Below, one piece after another: positions 43,915 through 57,000 of a DNA stretch of 64,000 bases. The stretch is taken from the NCBI RefSeq assembly GCF_963678635.1, contig NC_087064.1, forward strand, positions 72,351,465 through 72,415,464. Reading direction: 5' to 3'. The position numbers were made by a program, and so were the translations under genes. Numbering within the stretch: position 1 is the first letter of the stretch; every line of letters begins with the position of its first letter. Source of the DNA: Symsagittifera roscoffensis (lineage: Eukaryota > Xenacoelomorpha > Acoela > Convolutidae). The notes under the pieces are model-generated. The model saw only the letters and a list, made by a program, of their open reading frames with translations. It did not search any database and was not told the DNA's origin.

Positions 43915-44560
43915 ATTGTGGTCTGAACATTCTGTGCTAGTTGCACAGCCACCGGCTATCTTTCTTATTCCGACCATTTGCAAAATGGAGACGAATTTTG
44001 TATTCAGGTACGTTTGTTCTTTTTTAGTGTTACACGCGAAAGCAGCTACCACAAATAGTCATCGGAGAGAGTTGCGTGTTATATCATATTAAAGCTTTTA
44101 TATTTTTTCAATGTTGCAAAAAAAAATGGCTAGTAGTTTTTGATTTTTTCGTTTGAAGTCGAGCGAACGAGCAGCTTACAATAGCTTCCTATTTTAATGG
44201 CTTAAAAGCTTACAACTTAGTTTTACTGGAGTAAAGTTAGTTTTTTTGAGAATTTTAGCGCTTTTTTGGAATAAAAAATTCAAAAAAACAACAAAAAAAT
44301 GCAAACTTTTTGATTTTTTTGTTCTACTAGTCTTTTTTCTACAATTGTTTTTCATTTTGCTAAGTTCACTATGACTGTCGAATATGCCGAATCTCTAATT
44401 TTACATTCAGCTCCTTTTCTCACATCACACGAAAAAAACACATCACACAAAAAACACATCACACAAAAAAAAGACACTAATTGGTAAAAAACTAGTGTAG
44501 TTTGTAAGACTGGTCGGAACATTCTGTACTACTTGCACAGTAATCGGCTATCCTTTTTTA
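43915..44560 (+). repeat. Dispersed repeat family 2, copy
   Basis: Begins with GTCTGAACATTCTGTGCTAG and TTGCACAGCCACCGGCTATC. Next come TACCACAAATAGTCATCGGA, a CAGCTTACAATAGCTTCC segment and CACTATGACTGTCGAATATG. The copy at 57440-57995 has the same blocks in the same order and orientation. Part of the intergenic DNA upstream of BAG1. Confidence 0.75.
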
Positions 44561-44991
44561 CTTCTAAATTTAGCATAGAAGAAGTCAGATTTAAATTTCG
44601 GTGTTGCTATCCCTTTTTTCTCGAAACAGCTGTTAGCGCTGTTTGGTTGCTTTTCTTTCTTAATTGTACAACCTCATCGCCTCTGTTTTTTTTGTTGGAT
44701 TAAATTCGGTGTGTATTGTGGTACAAATTGATTAGACGATGAATATGAAAATAATAATAATTTGTTTTCGTTGAATCTTAGAACGATAAAATTAAAAAGC
44801 CTGTTCCTGTTGGTTGAGATAATTCAGTCTACTCTAATTTTGAGTTAACTATGTTTTCACCGTGATTTGTTTTCAGAGTATATGAACTTAATTCAAGTGG
44901 ATGTTGTTACCTCTGACATAACTTATCGTTTCTTACACAGTTGATTTTAATCAGGTGGAAAAAGTTACTGGAGGCTGTAATTGAGTGACAC

Positions 44992-45043
44992 ATGGCAGAA
45001 GAAATACACGGAGGAGAACACAAGAACATCTTGATCAAATATG
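44992..45043 (+). CDS. BAG1: BAG1 exon 1
   Basis: ATG at 44992 gives MAEEIHGGEHKNILIKY plus one base. Donor TATG|GTACAT is weak but completes a Gly codon with exon 2 (YGPEEH). The segment ILIKYG matches the first strand of the ubiquitin-like domain. Confidence 0.82.
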
Positions 45044-48000
45044 GTACATACATCATAATCACCAGTATGACGTCCATTATAAGTAGCTGTCATCTATCCA
45101 GATCTTTCTTCTAGTTTTCAGCTATACTCTTTAGCATCTGCTGCTTGATGCTTAAGAATTCTTTAATCAGCAAAATATAGTAAAAAAAAAGTTCAAATAC
45201 GTGGGAATACGAAGCTAGTTTTTTGTCCTGAAACTGTTATCCTGAATTCATCGAATGAAGAAATTGCATTTTAAGACGTCAGCGCTTTTAATTTGAATAC
45301 GCTGGATTTGGATGTTTTTTTTTGTTTTGCACGTGAAAATCATGTACCTTAGGGTTAGGAACCTAATCTATAAAATGCTGGATTTGGTGAGTTTCAGGGT
45401 TTATCCGAGCTTGGAAATTTTGTTTTTGAGCCCTGCATACCTTTCATTTGGAGATTTTTGGAAATGAAGAATTCATTTTGAAAGGATAATTTGAATTTTT
45501 TTTTCTAAAATCAGTTTCTATCTGTATGATTAGTTTCCCGCTCTCAGTGCGCTCCATCAAAATTAAATAATGAAGTTTTTTTGATAGTTTTTTTTCGATA
45601 ATGTGAACTAATTTTTACTAGTCAAATTTCGCTGGTGGAGGGGGGGGGGAGGAAAAAGAGCCAAATTGAATTTCACTCGATAAAAACTTGCAAATTATTT
45701 GCCTGATATTTTTTTCGAATTGGTAGTGACTCAGTGCCTTTCGCCTTTTCTCTTCCTGCCAGGTGAGGTTCTATGTTTGAGTTGCATTGCAATTGGTGCG
45801 AAGCTCTGCTTCGCCTCTGTGTGAAAAATATTGTCAATCATAAATGATTTTGGAAATTCAAAGAGCTTTAATGTGCTGTATTTTTTTCCAAATCGAAATT
45901 TGAAAAAATCAAAATTTGTGAAATGCTTTGAAAAATCACAATTTTTGAGAATTTTCCAACTATCTGCTGGCAATGCTATTTTTGTCGTCAATTTTTTTCT
46001 CTTATGGGAGCAAGTGACGTGTAATCGGGAATTATACTTTTTTCCCGAAAAAACTTGCCCTACAAGTATGTCAGAAATTGATGTGTTATTATGGAACCCA
46101 AACACCTTCAAGGCTTCTTTTTATATGGTCTAGTGATAACGAGCGTGCCCTGGGATCCTCAAATATGGGGTTCTAATCTCGGCGGGACCTTGAGTTTTTG
46201 ATACTTCGGTAATTCGAAAACTTTTACTGGTAAACTTTGAATAATCAGACGGTCGATTGTTTGGTAATTTTTCACCAGCGTATATTACAATACACTGAAT
46301 TTTTTTCTGTTTTGAACTAATTTTATTATTACTGAAAGTCGTTCTTTCACTTAAGCTAACTAAGCCAATATATCATAAGTGAAAGAACGACTTTCAGTAA
46401 TAATAAAATTAGTTCAAAACAGAAAAAAACAGTCTTTTGTCGTTTGAAGGGAAAAAATTTACGCAGTTTTTGTTATCAGGAGTTGAAGGTTGTTAAACTT
46501 CAAATTTTGAAATTTAGTAGCTCAAAAAACTGACTTTTTTTGCTAAGCGGTTGTCTTTTCAAGTGTTGCCGTCTTAGTGGCCGCTCGTTAAACAATACTG
46601 AATGCTTATTTAACACTGATGATTATGTTTGGCGACTGTGTCGATACAAAAATATGAATTTTTCTAAGTAATTTTTAAGAGTCGGATGAACGTAGCTTAG
46701 GCTCTTATATAGGTCGTGATAGTTTTTCAGGAAATGTCTTGAACATTATCCAGGCTCTAATTTGATTTTGTTTTGCACTTCAACTTTTTTTTCCTTTTCT
46801 TAAAATAAAGGCAAATTCCTTCATCGAACTAAAATAGTGTAAAGGGTCACAAAAAACGTGATCGACTTCTAATTTCGATAGTGGAATTTACTTTCCAATT
46901 TTCTCAATGGAATAAAAAGTTAACTTATATCCAGTTTTTCCTAATTGGCTTTTTTTATCAGAAAAGTTTCCATCATAAATTTTTCTAGAATTTCAAAGAG
47001 CTTTCAGGTCATCTATGTTTTGTCTCTGAAAGTATTTTTTGTGTAGTTGCGTTCATTGACTCTTGTCTTCTCTTCAGCTTGCACTGCTATGTTTGAGCTG
47101 TTTTTGAAACTCCGCTTCGCCTATGTGTGTTAATTTGGCACCATTAAAGTTGTTGACTGGATATTACGTAAAAACGTTCTATTTATATCTTGAACCAGGT
47201 CAAATAACTATGCGATGAAAATATCTAGAATAGCGCTGTATACTTCTGCGCTGTATACTTCGAAAAATAGATCTGAAGTCAATGCGCGGCACTTCAAGGA
47301 GTTTGGAAGCATGCGGAGTGCTCATGCTTTGGTTACCGGTGACAGCATTTTATGGCTATCTCCATATAACATAACTGTTGCTTCTTTCATAACCTGTCTC
47401 TCTACATCTTTTCGTTTCTTCTCTAACCTGTCTGCTGTCTTTTTCAGACTGGATGAGTATAAAGTGATTATGATAATGAAAGCGAACTTATTCAGTGTCT
47501 AATTCTTTCGAAGTTGATGAATGCGAAGTTGTTCTTCATAGTCATTCTCGTAGTCAGATCCAGTAGTGTTAATTAAGAAGAGTGAGTGAGTGGTGTCGTG
47601 TGCTGTTGTAGGCCCCGAGGAGCACCGAGTGATCCTCCCCCAGAAGTCTTCCTCCCAGCCCCACCTCTTGAGTGACTTGGCCCTCCTCATCGAGAAAGTG
47701 TGCTGCATTCCCACAGACAGTCAACGCATCATATTCAAAGGCAAATATACTTACACCAGGGGCAGTTTTCGGGGGTCTGTTGACCCCTCGGGGTTTTGAC
47801 CCCCTCATCGCCCAAGGTGACCCCCATTCGCTGCTACTGTATTTAGGCCGACTGCCTCTGAAGTTTTTCTAAATGCACCTTTGGTGCCAATATAGACTAA
47901 CTTTGAGGGGGATCGCGCGCTAAGAAAGCTATTTTTTTTGTCAAAACTGTGCAAAGTTCTCAAAAACAGCAGAGAGCTCGGAAAATCAATTTGGCCAACC

Positions 48001-51000
48001 TTAAGAATAAAAGATCGGCAAAGTTTACAAAAAAAAAGTTTTTAGAAGCCGCCCCCTCGAGAAGATCGTAGATTCACCACTGAAGAAGTCGAGACGATTT
48101 ATCGACGAACGAAAGGACCGAGAAAAGCCTAGATCCTCCCGTCACTTAAACTAAAAATGTCGGACTCCTTAAAAATATCTTATTTCTTAATTAGATGAAA
48201 AATGTTCAGTGTAAATAGGACAATGTAAATAGGACGAATGTCCGATCTATTTCTCTGATTACTCTTATGGCAAATTTAAAACATACAATATGAGTTTATG
48301 TTATGATTGACATCACACGGACCATGTCATAGAGCTGGCGGGGGCTTGCTTACTACGATGCGTTTTTCTTTTATTGAAGGAATGGAGTGAAAATCTACTG
48401 AAATGTCACAATAATGAAAATTTTGAAGAGTTGAAGAAGTCATTTATTGAGATTAAAGAAGTCTGTATATGATAAGTATGTGTTGGTCTGTGACCAATTA
48501 AGCTTCTGAAGCAGACCAGCTGCTCTTTAAGCTGTTAACTTCCGGGTGTTGTTCATCTTGCGGAAAGGTGTTGTTGGAAAATTGCTTGTATTGGTGTGAG
48601 TCTGTGTGCGTATGTGTCTGTTGATTGTTGTAGAGTGTCTCGGATTAGTTCTTGTATCTTGGGGTTTGTCTGTGCAGCTCTTTTGAGGTAATTTGAGTTT
48701 AGTCTTGTTAGTTCTTCTTGAATCGTCTTCATCCTGGTGATTTTATGTACTTCGTCTGTTGGTGTTGTTACTGGTAGATGGTAGGCTATTTTTAGTGCTC
48801 TGTTCTGTAATCTTTGTAAGTGCCTTGTAGATGCGTTTACCCACGAAGGTGATGCGTATGTGAATACTGGTAGAATTGTTGATTGGTACAAAAACTTTAA
48901 GACTTTGGATTTGATGCCTTTGGCTCGTAGTACTAGTAGAAAATTGATTTTCCTTGTCGATTTGTCTTCAATTCTTTGTAGATAGTCTTTCCATGTCAGG
49001 TTATCATTTAATGTAATTCCCAGAAATTTAGTGGTTGTTGATGGTTCGATCTCTTCGTTCTGTAGCATTAATTTGCAGTCATTCTTCTTGTGTCTTGTAA
49101 AAAGTATAAAGTTCGTCTTCTCCGGGTTCACGTCTATCTTCCATTTCTGGCACCATGCTTCAAGTTTATTTAGACCACCTTGTAGTCTGTGTGTTGCATT
49201 CTTGCTTGTATTTGAACTTGTGTAAATTGCTATGTCGTCGGCATATTGTGATATTGTTGTTAGACCTGCATCTGGTTTGCTTACATAGATGTTGAAAAGA
49301 ATTGGACTGATTACACTTCCTTGTGGTACTCCTGCACTGGGTGTGAAACTGTCGGCTTTGGCTTGGTGGTATACTACTGTTAACTCTCGGTCTGTCAAAA
49401 AACTCTTGGTCCATTTTACAATCCACTTCGGACAGTTGATTTCTAGTAGTCTGTAGTATAAGCCTTCGTGCCATACAGAGTCAAAAGCTCGTTGCACGTC
49501 CAGAAATGCTGCTGCAACGGGTTGCTTCCAGTTATTCTCATTATAGATTGTCTCTGTTAGACAGAGTAAATTGTCGGTGGTGTATCGTTCGCTTCGGTAT
49601 GCACTTTGAAAGTGTCCGAAGATGTCGTGATCTTCGCAGTGTACTAGCAGCTGCTCTTTGACAAAACACTCGCAAATCTTCCCGATACAGCTTGTAAGTG
49701 AGAGTGGTCTATAGTTCTTGGGATCTTTGTGGTCTTTCTCGGGTTTTGGTAACATTGATACTGTCGCTTGTTTCCAGCCTAGAGGAACGAGCCACTTCTC
49801 AGCGATTGTACTATGATTTGTCTTAGTACTTCTAGTACGTTGTTGGGCAGGTTTTTCATCGCTTTGTAGCTAACTTTGTCTTGTCCTGGGGCAGTGCTCT
49901 TTCTGTGCTTGATCACGTCTTTGAGTTGCTTTAAGCTAATCTCTGTTTGTGCAAAACCTGTCTGTTCCAGTTGAAAATCTTGGATTTTCGCCTGGGACAC
50001 CTTGTCATGTACTTCCTGTTCATGCGTTAGAGCTGCCTGAGAGTTTGTTATATTTGTCGTCATGTTTGCTTTGAGCATCTTAGCGAAGTGGTTCGCAGCG
50101 TCTTGATTTGTCATTTTCAGTTGACTCGTTCGTTTAGGTCTTGTGCCTGTGAGCTTTTTTACTGCTTTCCAGAAATTCTGTTGTGTTGGTGCTTTGTTCA
50201 TTTCACTGAGTAGTTTGAGTTGGTCTTCTCCTTCTACTGTCTGTTTTAGCTGTCTGATGTCTTTCTTTGTTTTGTTTAGCTTTGTACACAGGTCTTTGTA
50301 GTCACTGGTGTCTTGTTGGTCATATCGTCTCATCTTTTGTTTTTGTCGTTCAAGTTTGTGTTTGTTTCTGACTAGTTCGACTAGTTGTGGGTTCGTGAAT
50401 TGGTGCTTGTGTTCTTTTAGGCTGCCTTGTAGCACTTGTCAGTGTGTTTGGCTATCTGGTCAGCTTCTCGAGCTAGACCTTCGTCAGTTTTGATTGAGTC
50501 AGGGTTGAACTTGTAGTTCGTTACTGTGCCTCTGAATTTTCGCCAGTTTGGTTTTGTGCATGTTCTCTTTGGAACAGTTAGTTCGTACTCTGCAATTGTC
50601 ATGTAGTGATCGCTTGGTGTTGTGTCTGACACTTCAAAGTTCGTGCATAGGCAAGCCATTTTTGGTGATGCAAAGTGTAAGTCTAGGACTGAGTCACTTT
50701 GGTGTGTTGGTTCGGAACCGTTCAAGATGAAGTAGTTGTGCATGAGAGCGTCTACAACTCTTCCGTTGCTGTTGGTTGCTCTTGCTTTTGGGTTGACAGA
50801 TTTGATCTGTGCGTTGAAGTCTCCAACGATGATGTGTTTTGGATCTTTTCCATTGAAAGTCACGTTCTCTATCTCTGCGTTTGGGCTAAGGTAAACACTT
50901 GTTACAGTGATACCCATTGTGTTGATCTTGATCGTCTCGCATACTTTTCTGCATTCTCTGTGGTTTTGGTTTATGTGTTGTGCTTGTTCCAGTACTTGGT

Positions 51001-54000
51001 ACTGTATGTTGTCTCTGATGTAAATTGCCGAGCCTGTGACACTGTCACAGATTGCTGCTGCAAGGTTAAAGTTTTGTAGTTTTGGTGGATATTTGGTTTT
51101 TGTTTCGTTGAAGCAGACTATAGTGATGTTGTGTTTCGCTAGAAGATCTTGGATCTCCAGTTTGTGCTTGTTTATACTTCTGCAGTTGAGTTGTGCTATC
51201 TTGAGTCTATTCATTTTGGTTTATTGTTGTTGTTTTGATTTCGGGAGTTACTATGTCTGCTGCTGCTTGCTTCTCTGTGTGTTTTTGTATTTTGTTTTGC
51301 TTTGATATTTGATGTTAACAGTTCAGTGTAATCTTTTTTCTCGAATTGAGTTTTAACTGCATTGCTGACTGTTTCGTTAATTTTCTCACATGATCTAGCG
51401 ACGGCTGTGGTGATTGCATCGGTTATCTTTTCGTCCATGGCTTTCTGCACTGCTTTTTCGACTTGATCGGCTATTGTAGTTTCAACAGTTTCTTATGAAC
51501 TGCTGTATGTCCTCTTTGCTCTTGGTTGGTTGTGTTTCGGTTGTGGTTGGTTGTGGTTTGACTACGGTTGTGGTTGGTTGTGGTTTGACTACTTGAGCGT
51601 AGCTTTGCACTTTTGGTTGTGCTTTTTGGGCTTCGACTTGAGCTGTCTTGTAAACCGGGCAATCTTTGTACTGCGCCGGGTGTTCGCCTCTGCAGTTGAT
51701 GCATTTAACTTGCTGCTTTGGAATTTTGCAGTCTCTGACTGCGTGGTTGTCGCCACATCTGAGGCATCGTTGCTGGTTCGGACAGTTAATGGCCATGTGG
51801 CCGAAATTTTGGCATTTGTAACACTGTGTTACTCGTGGTTCTGTTTTGGATGCTTCGCATCGTTTCAGTTCGTTGCAGATGTAGACCCCATTGTCGATTG
51901 CCTTTCTGCAGGCGAGGTCATCATCTGTGAAAACTCTGATGAGTTGTGTTGGCTTGTCTAGGCTTCTGCTTTGGATTCGGAAGAGCTTTGCTACCTTGAT
52001 GTTGTTGATCTCCTCAAGTTCAGATTGGATGTCAGCTTCGCTGAGTTGTTCACTGACTCTTGAGATAACAAAGCTGGAAGTTTGTTTCTTCTTGGGTTGG
52101 TTTGTCTTGTGTTGTCTGCCTCCGATTTTTACTTCTGTGTCGGGAAACAGGACTTCGAGGTTGGCTTGGGTGCTAATTTGGGCAATTTGAGGCGATTCAG
52201 GCTTGATTGAATAGCCTAGGCCAGTTTTGAGGTCCCTGGTTTGACCAGGATATTGTACTTTAGTCAGGTTACGTATTGATTTGGTGAAAGTCATTCGGCT
52301 TGGAATTTTGTCTTTGCAAAGCTTATGTAGATAATGTTCGTGATATTTAGTCTTTTGTTGCTTTGAGCTTGTGATTCTTCCGCTTTGCGCTTTCGATTAG
52401 TTGCTTGACTTTGCTCCATTGTCGGTTGCCTTTTAGGCGAAGCGTCATCAAGATTTCCTTGCCAGTTTTCTGAATGCATTGTCGGTTGCCCTTAGGGCAC
52501 ATTCTTGAACTGCTTTCGTTTTACTGTGATGTAATCAGCATGTTGATCTTGGTTTGGTCCCATTGTCAGTTGCCTTTGAGGCGAGGCCTTTTCTTGATCA
52601 TTGCTTGTTGGTGTCAGGCTTCCTTCGATTATTAACTCGGAATTAGATTCGTCATCGCTTTGGTCGTAGTTTTCGATTGCTGATGCCATTTGGGAGTTAA
52701 GGGATGATGGCATTGTGGGGGGGGGGGGGGGGGTTTCTTCGCTCACTATGTGAGCAGGAATGCTCCTTCTTGCACCCTCTTCGTCTAGTACTTTCTTCTT
52801 CTTGCACCCTCTTTGTCCTTCTGGGCACTTTCTTCTTCCCTCTAGGCTCTTTTTCGTCGGGTTACTCTTGGTAGCCCTTCTTCTTGCACCCTCTTCGTCC
52901 TTCTGGGCACTTTCTTTTTCACTCTAGACCCTCTTCCGTCGGGTTACTCTTGGTAGGTCCAACAATAACGACAGAGTAGAGGTTGTCCAAGTAAGCAATC
53001 GCAGACCCGGTCGCAACGTATCTCTGCCTCCTAGAATGCTAGCACTGCTTTCGCAATGTGTTGCTTAGACTAGGGTGTTATAGGGACCAACCAACTTCTA
53101 GATCTGCGGCCGTGACACTATCTCCTGTCCGAGAGCCGGCACCAACACAGATATCTTGTTTTCTTGGGACAAAAAGTCAATCAGGACTGCGACCGATCCA
53201 AGTCAGAACCCAGGTTGGCTGCGCACCGTTGGGTTTGCAAGTGCCGGTTTGGGACTTGGTTCGAATAGCACCTTTATATAGGCTTTATCGGCCGACTTAT
53301 GACTCTTGAAAAAGAGTGCTTTCCTGGGGCAGTTGTGTGCACGGTGTAGTGAAGGCAGTGGAGAGAAGGCTCTTGTACATCCGATTGTTGAGTTGTAGAT
53401 TGTCGTTGTCTGTTTTCCAAGTGTTGTTGTTGTAGTGGTGTTGAGATTAAAGAAGTCTGTATATTGAGATTCTGCTTTTATTGAAAACGTGGAGATGCTT
53501 TCGGGGGTGTTAGTTTAAACCAATCAAATTTGCGCATGATGAACAAATTTTCAAAATGGCGAAAAGTCTAGTTTTTAGGCCGTATAACATAAAAGACCCG
53601 TCAGTTTTTAATTAGAGCAGCGAAATATTTACGCTTCTTCAGTACGCAAAATTTTTTGTAATGAAATAAGTAGCGCATTGAAACTAGAAAAATTATCCTG
53701 TCTATACTCCTATTTTAATTCGAAGAAACCTTGAAACAATTGGAAAAGTAAGGAAAAACTTATTTTATTTTCATTGTGACAGATGCTATGAGAAATTGGA
53801 CAGTTTAAAGATGAAGTGAATTAATTTTTAGTGAAATCTGTGTTTAAGGTAAATCGCTGCTGGATTTGGACGCTACACTATTCAGTTATGGAATAAGGAA
53901 CAACTCGAGAGTTATGGTAATCATGGGCTCGAAGGTTAGTCTCTTAATTGACAAATTCATTTAATGGTTTTTGTTCCGACGACCGAGTTTTTGCGTTTGG

Positions 54001-57000
54001 AGTCTAATTTTGAGCGAGTAATGCGAGCGAGGTTATAATCGAAAACATTCTTAGTTGGCCTAGAGGTAACGCCTTTGCCGTCTAATGTCTGCGGTTCGAG
54101 TCCCGGACAGACCTTGTTATTTTCAGCATGTACAGTGCTGATTTAGGATCAACCGTACAATCTCCCCCCCCCCCCCCCCCTAAGTGGCCTACCGTAGAAT
54201 CTACCCGCTTGCCACGTATTAATTTTGAAAATTGATTCTGCTAATTAGCAGCTGCTCGATTAGGAAACAAAAGTATGTCAAATTTATCACTAGGTTTCCT
54301 AATCGAGCTGCTGCTTATTGCACGCGAGTGGTATTTAGTTTCACTCGCTTTCGAGCTTTCAATTTCAACTCAAAATTTGAATTGCCAATTTTTTTGTTCA
54401 TTTAAGGGGGGGGGGGTATAACCGAAAAGACCCCTATTTTATACTGTTAATTCACTAAATCATTATACATAGTTATTTTTGACTTTTTTTGACGTATTAG
54501 CTCAATTTAGTATGCCCTCAAGGTCGATATATGAAAAACCAGTTATTTATCCCCCCTAAATGGATAAGGGGGGAAATTGTACGGTTGATCCCTGATTTAA
54601 ATTAACCGGACACAACGAACAAAATTTGAAATTTTAAACGCGTTTTTCTCAAATTGGGTAAGGATTAGACAAAGAGTGAAGAGAACAAAAATTGCTTAGA
54701 ATTCCTCAAGAATTGATATAGAGCATTTTTTTTTCAAAATTTGCAATCAAAATTTTTCCCCAAAAAAGGGTCATTTTGGCTTTTTTAAAAGTTAATCAAG
54801 AATTACGCTGAAACTACGAAGTTGTATGATGAGAAATTTATATCAAAAGAAGCCTCTTACACACCCCAACTAAGTACTAGAAGGGTAAAACTTCGAAAAA
54901 TTTGCGCAAAACGTTTGAAATTTATTTTAGCTAATTATTTTGATTTTTATATAATTTAAAGGATCTTTTTTTTGGCTATCAACCAAAAATATATTCTGCT
55001 ATACAGGTTTTTGAGTTCTTATCTTTCTAAAACTTTGTCGAGAAAACAGCCGTTGAAATCTCAAACTTTGTCCGTTTTGTCCGAATAACTTGAATCAGAA
55101 TGAATGCAATTGATTTTCTGTAAAAAGTGTATTGTCGGACTTTCGTTTTGTCGGTTCAGGTGCCACATCCTGATTTTGCTTCTGCTTGAAGCAACTTTCA
55201 TCGTAGTTGCAAGTGCAAGTGTTGTTCAATGTAGTTTCAGGGGGAACTGATATTTTTTTCCCTCAATTTGTCTGCTCAAAGATTGTCGGCTACGTTTTTC
55301 TTCGTAAGCTTTGTTCCGCTGCTAATTTAAATTCAAATATATGGTATATTTTCCTAGTGTGGAATTCTATCGAGACAGGAAATTTTAAAATTTGTTTTTT
55401 ATTATTTCATTTTTTTCGTCTCATGTTTTTTCATGTTTCTGTTGTGTCGCGAATGATGCGAAGCTCCGCTCCGCCTCTGTCGTAATTTTTTGTCTGTCAT
55501 CTAATTCTTCTCATCACACCACGCATGAAAAGCGACAAAATTTTTTTTAAACTAAGTGTTTTTTATGAATGCGGTCGGAATTTTCTTTGCTTCCATCTTG
55601 TAGCTCATCAACCCTAAGCGTAACAACATCAAAAGTATCATCAATTTTAAGCTCATCAACTTTTTTCAATATTTGCGCATCGACCGGCTGCTCTTGTTTT
55701 CTACACAAGTATAAAAAAAAGCTGTTTCAGTTTCAAAATATGTCATATTTTTTCTGTGTTTGATTTGCACAGGACTGGAATGAGTGAGAGAAATTAACTT
55801 TCTTTCTAATTGTACCGAACAATGAAGAGCTGTACTTGCCCCCAAATTGCAAGAAAACTACTAATTTGATTTTTAACAATTGTCTCAATTTCGGTACTCT
55901 TGAAATTTTGGTTACCTCTATTTTAGGTGCTTTACTTTAAGGTGAAATTAATTTAAAGTCGCATAAATTAATTACAAAGAGAAGTTGCAGATGCATGTTC
56001 TCTTTGTAAAAGAATTGAAATGCAAAATAACCTTATACGTTTCTAGTTTTCCATGTTTTGCCTTTATTTATTTTTGTTTACCTTGAATAGTTGGCCTAAT
56101 GTTATTATTTTTAGACCATGTTTTGCTTACGATAGATCTTTGTCACTATACAAAATTTGATATTTTGGTTTTACCCATTATCAGGAGTAGAATAAAAAAT
56201 TCCTCGCACAAAAACACACGAGAGATTCATAATAGCTTCGATTTTGTAAAAGATAAGGCGAATTTGTAGTTTTCTGTGACCTTATAAAAGTAAAAATACT
56301 CTTTTGAATTGATAAGCAATTTTTTGATTGAATATTCTGTTTTTTTTTGCAAACACCGATTTTTTGTTGTTAATCTGCTCTCAAATTCAAATTTTGCCGT
56401 TTGAATTTTGACTTTTTAAAGCAAACTTCAAGTTTTCTGTTGAAGGGAAGGCAAACTCCACTATCGAACAGCAAAAGTCAAAAGGTCACGGAAAACGTGA
56501 TTGACTTCCAGTTTTGAAAGAGGTTTTAAATTTTGAGATTTCCCAGAGGAATAAAAATTTTACCTATCATTACACTTTTCTCAAATTAGGTTATTTTTTT
56601 AATCAAAAAAGTGTCAATCATTAATTGTTCATGAAAATCGAAGGCCATCTTTTTTTGAAATTCGAGATGCGGTTTTTTTTAATTTTGTTCATTTTCTAAA
56701 TGATGTTATATCACAAATCAATCACATCAAAGAATCAGTCAAAACCGGAATGGAACACTCTGTGCTACTTGCACAGCAACTGGGCACTCTAGTTGAACGT
56801 TTTTGGTATCTTTATTCAACTGTAGCCGTATCTTCGTTTTAAAATTGTTATTTGATTGTAGCCCTCTAAGTCGCCAGTGGAGGCCAGTACTCTAGAACGT
56901 CTCAAGACAGTGCATGTGAAGAGCGAGGCGTTAGCAGAGGACCTCAACGAAATCGAGCAGAAGATCGCCAACGTACAAAGGGTGAGTTTAATTGAGCTCT

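Larger units (their letters stand above)
48471..53440 (-). mobile_element. Full-length Jockey/CR1-like LINE, 4.97 kb
   Basis: Flanked by a perfect 24 bp target-site duplication (48447-48470 and 53441-53464), which defines both ends. Order on the minus strand: 5-prime UTR with tandem repeats, ORF1 with three CCHC knuckles, ORF2 with APE-type endonuclease and RT (YADD), and a short 3-prime UTR of ~80 bp without a poly(A) tail. Both ORFs carry frameshifts, so the copy is inactive although structurally complete. It lies antisense in BAG1 intron 2. Confidence 0.93.

Noticed and set aside
51530-51961. 143-residue open frame on the + strand opposite LINE ORF1
   Set aside because: It is the shadow of the real minus-strand ORF; composition is Cys/Phe/Trp-heavy and matches no family.
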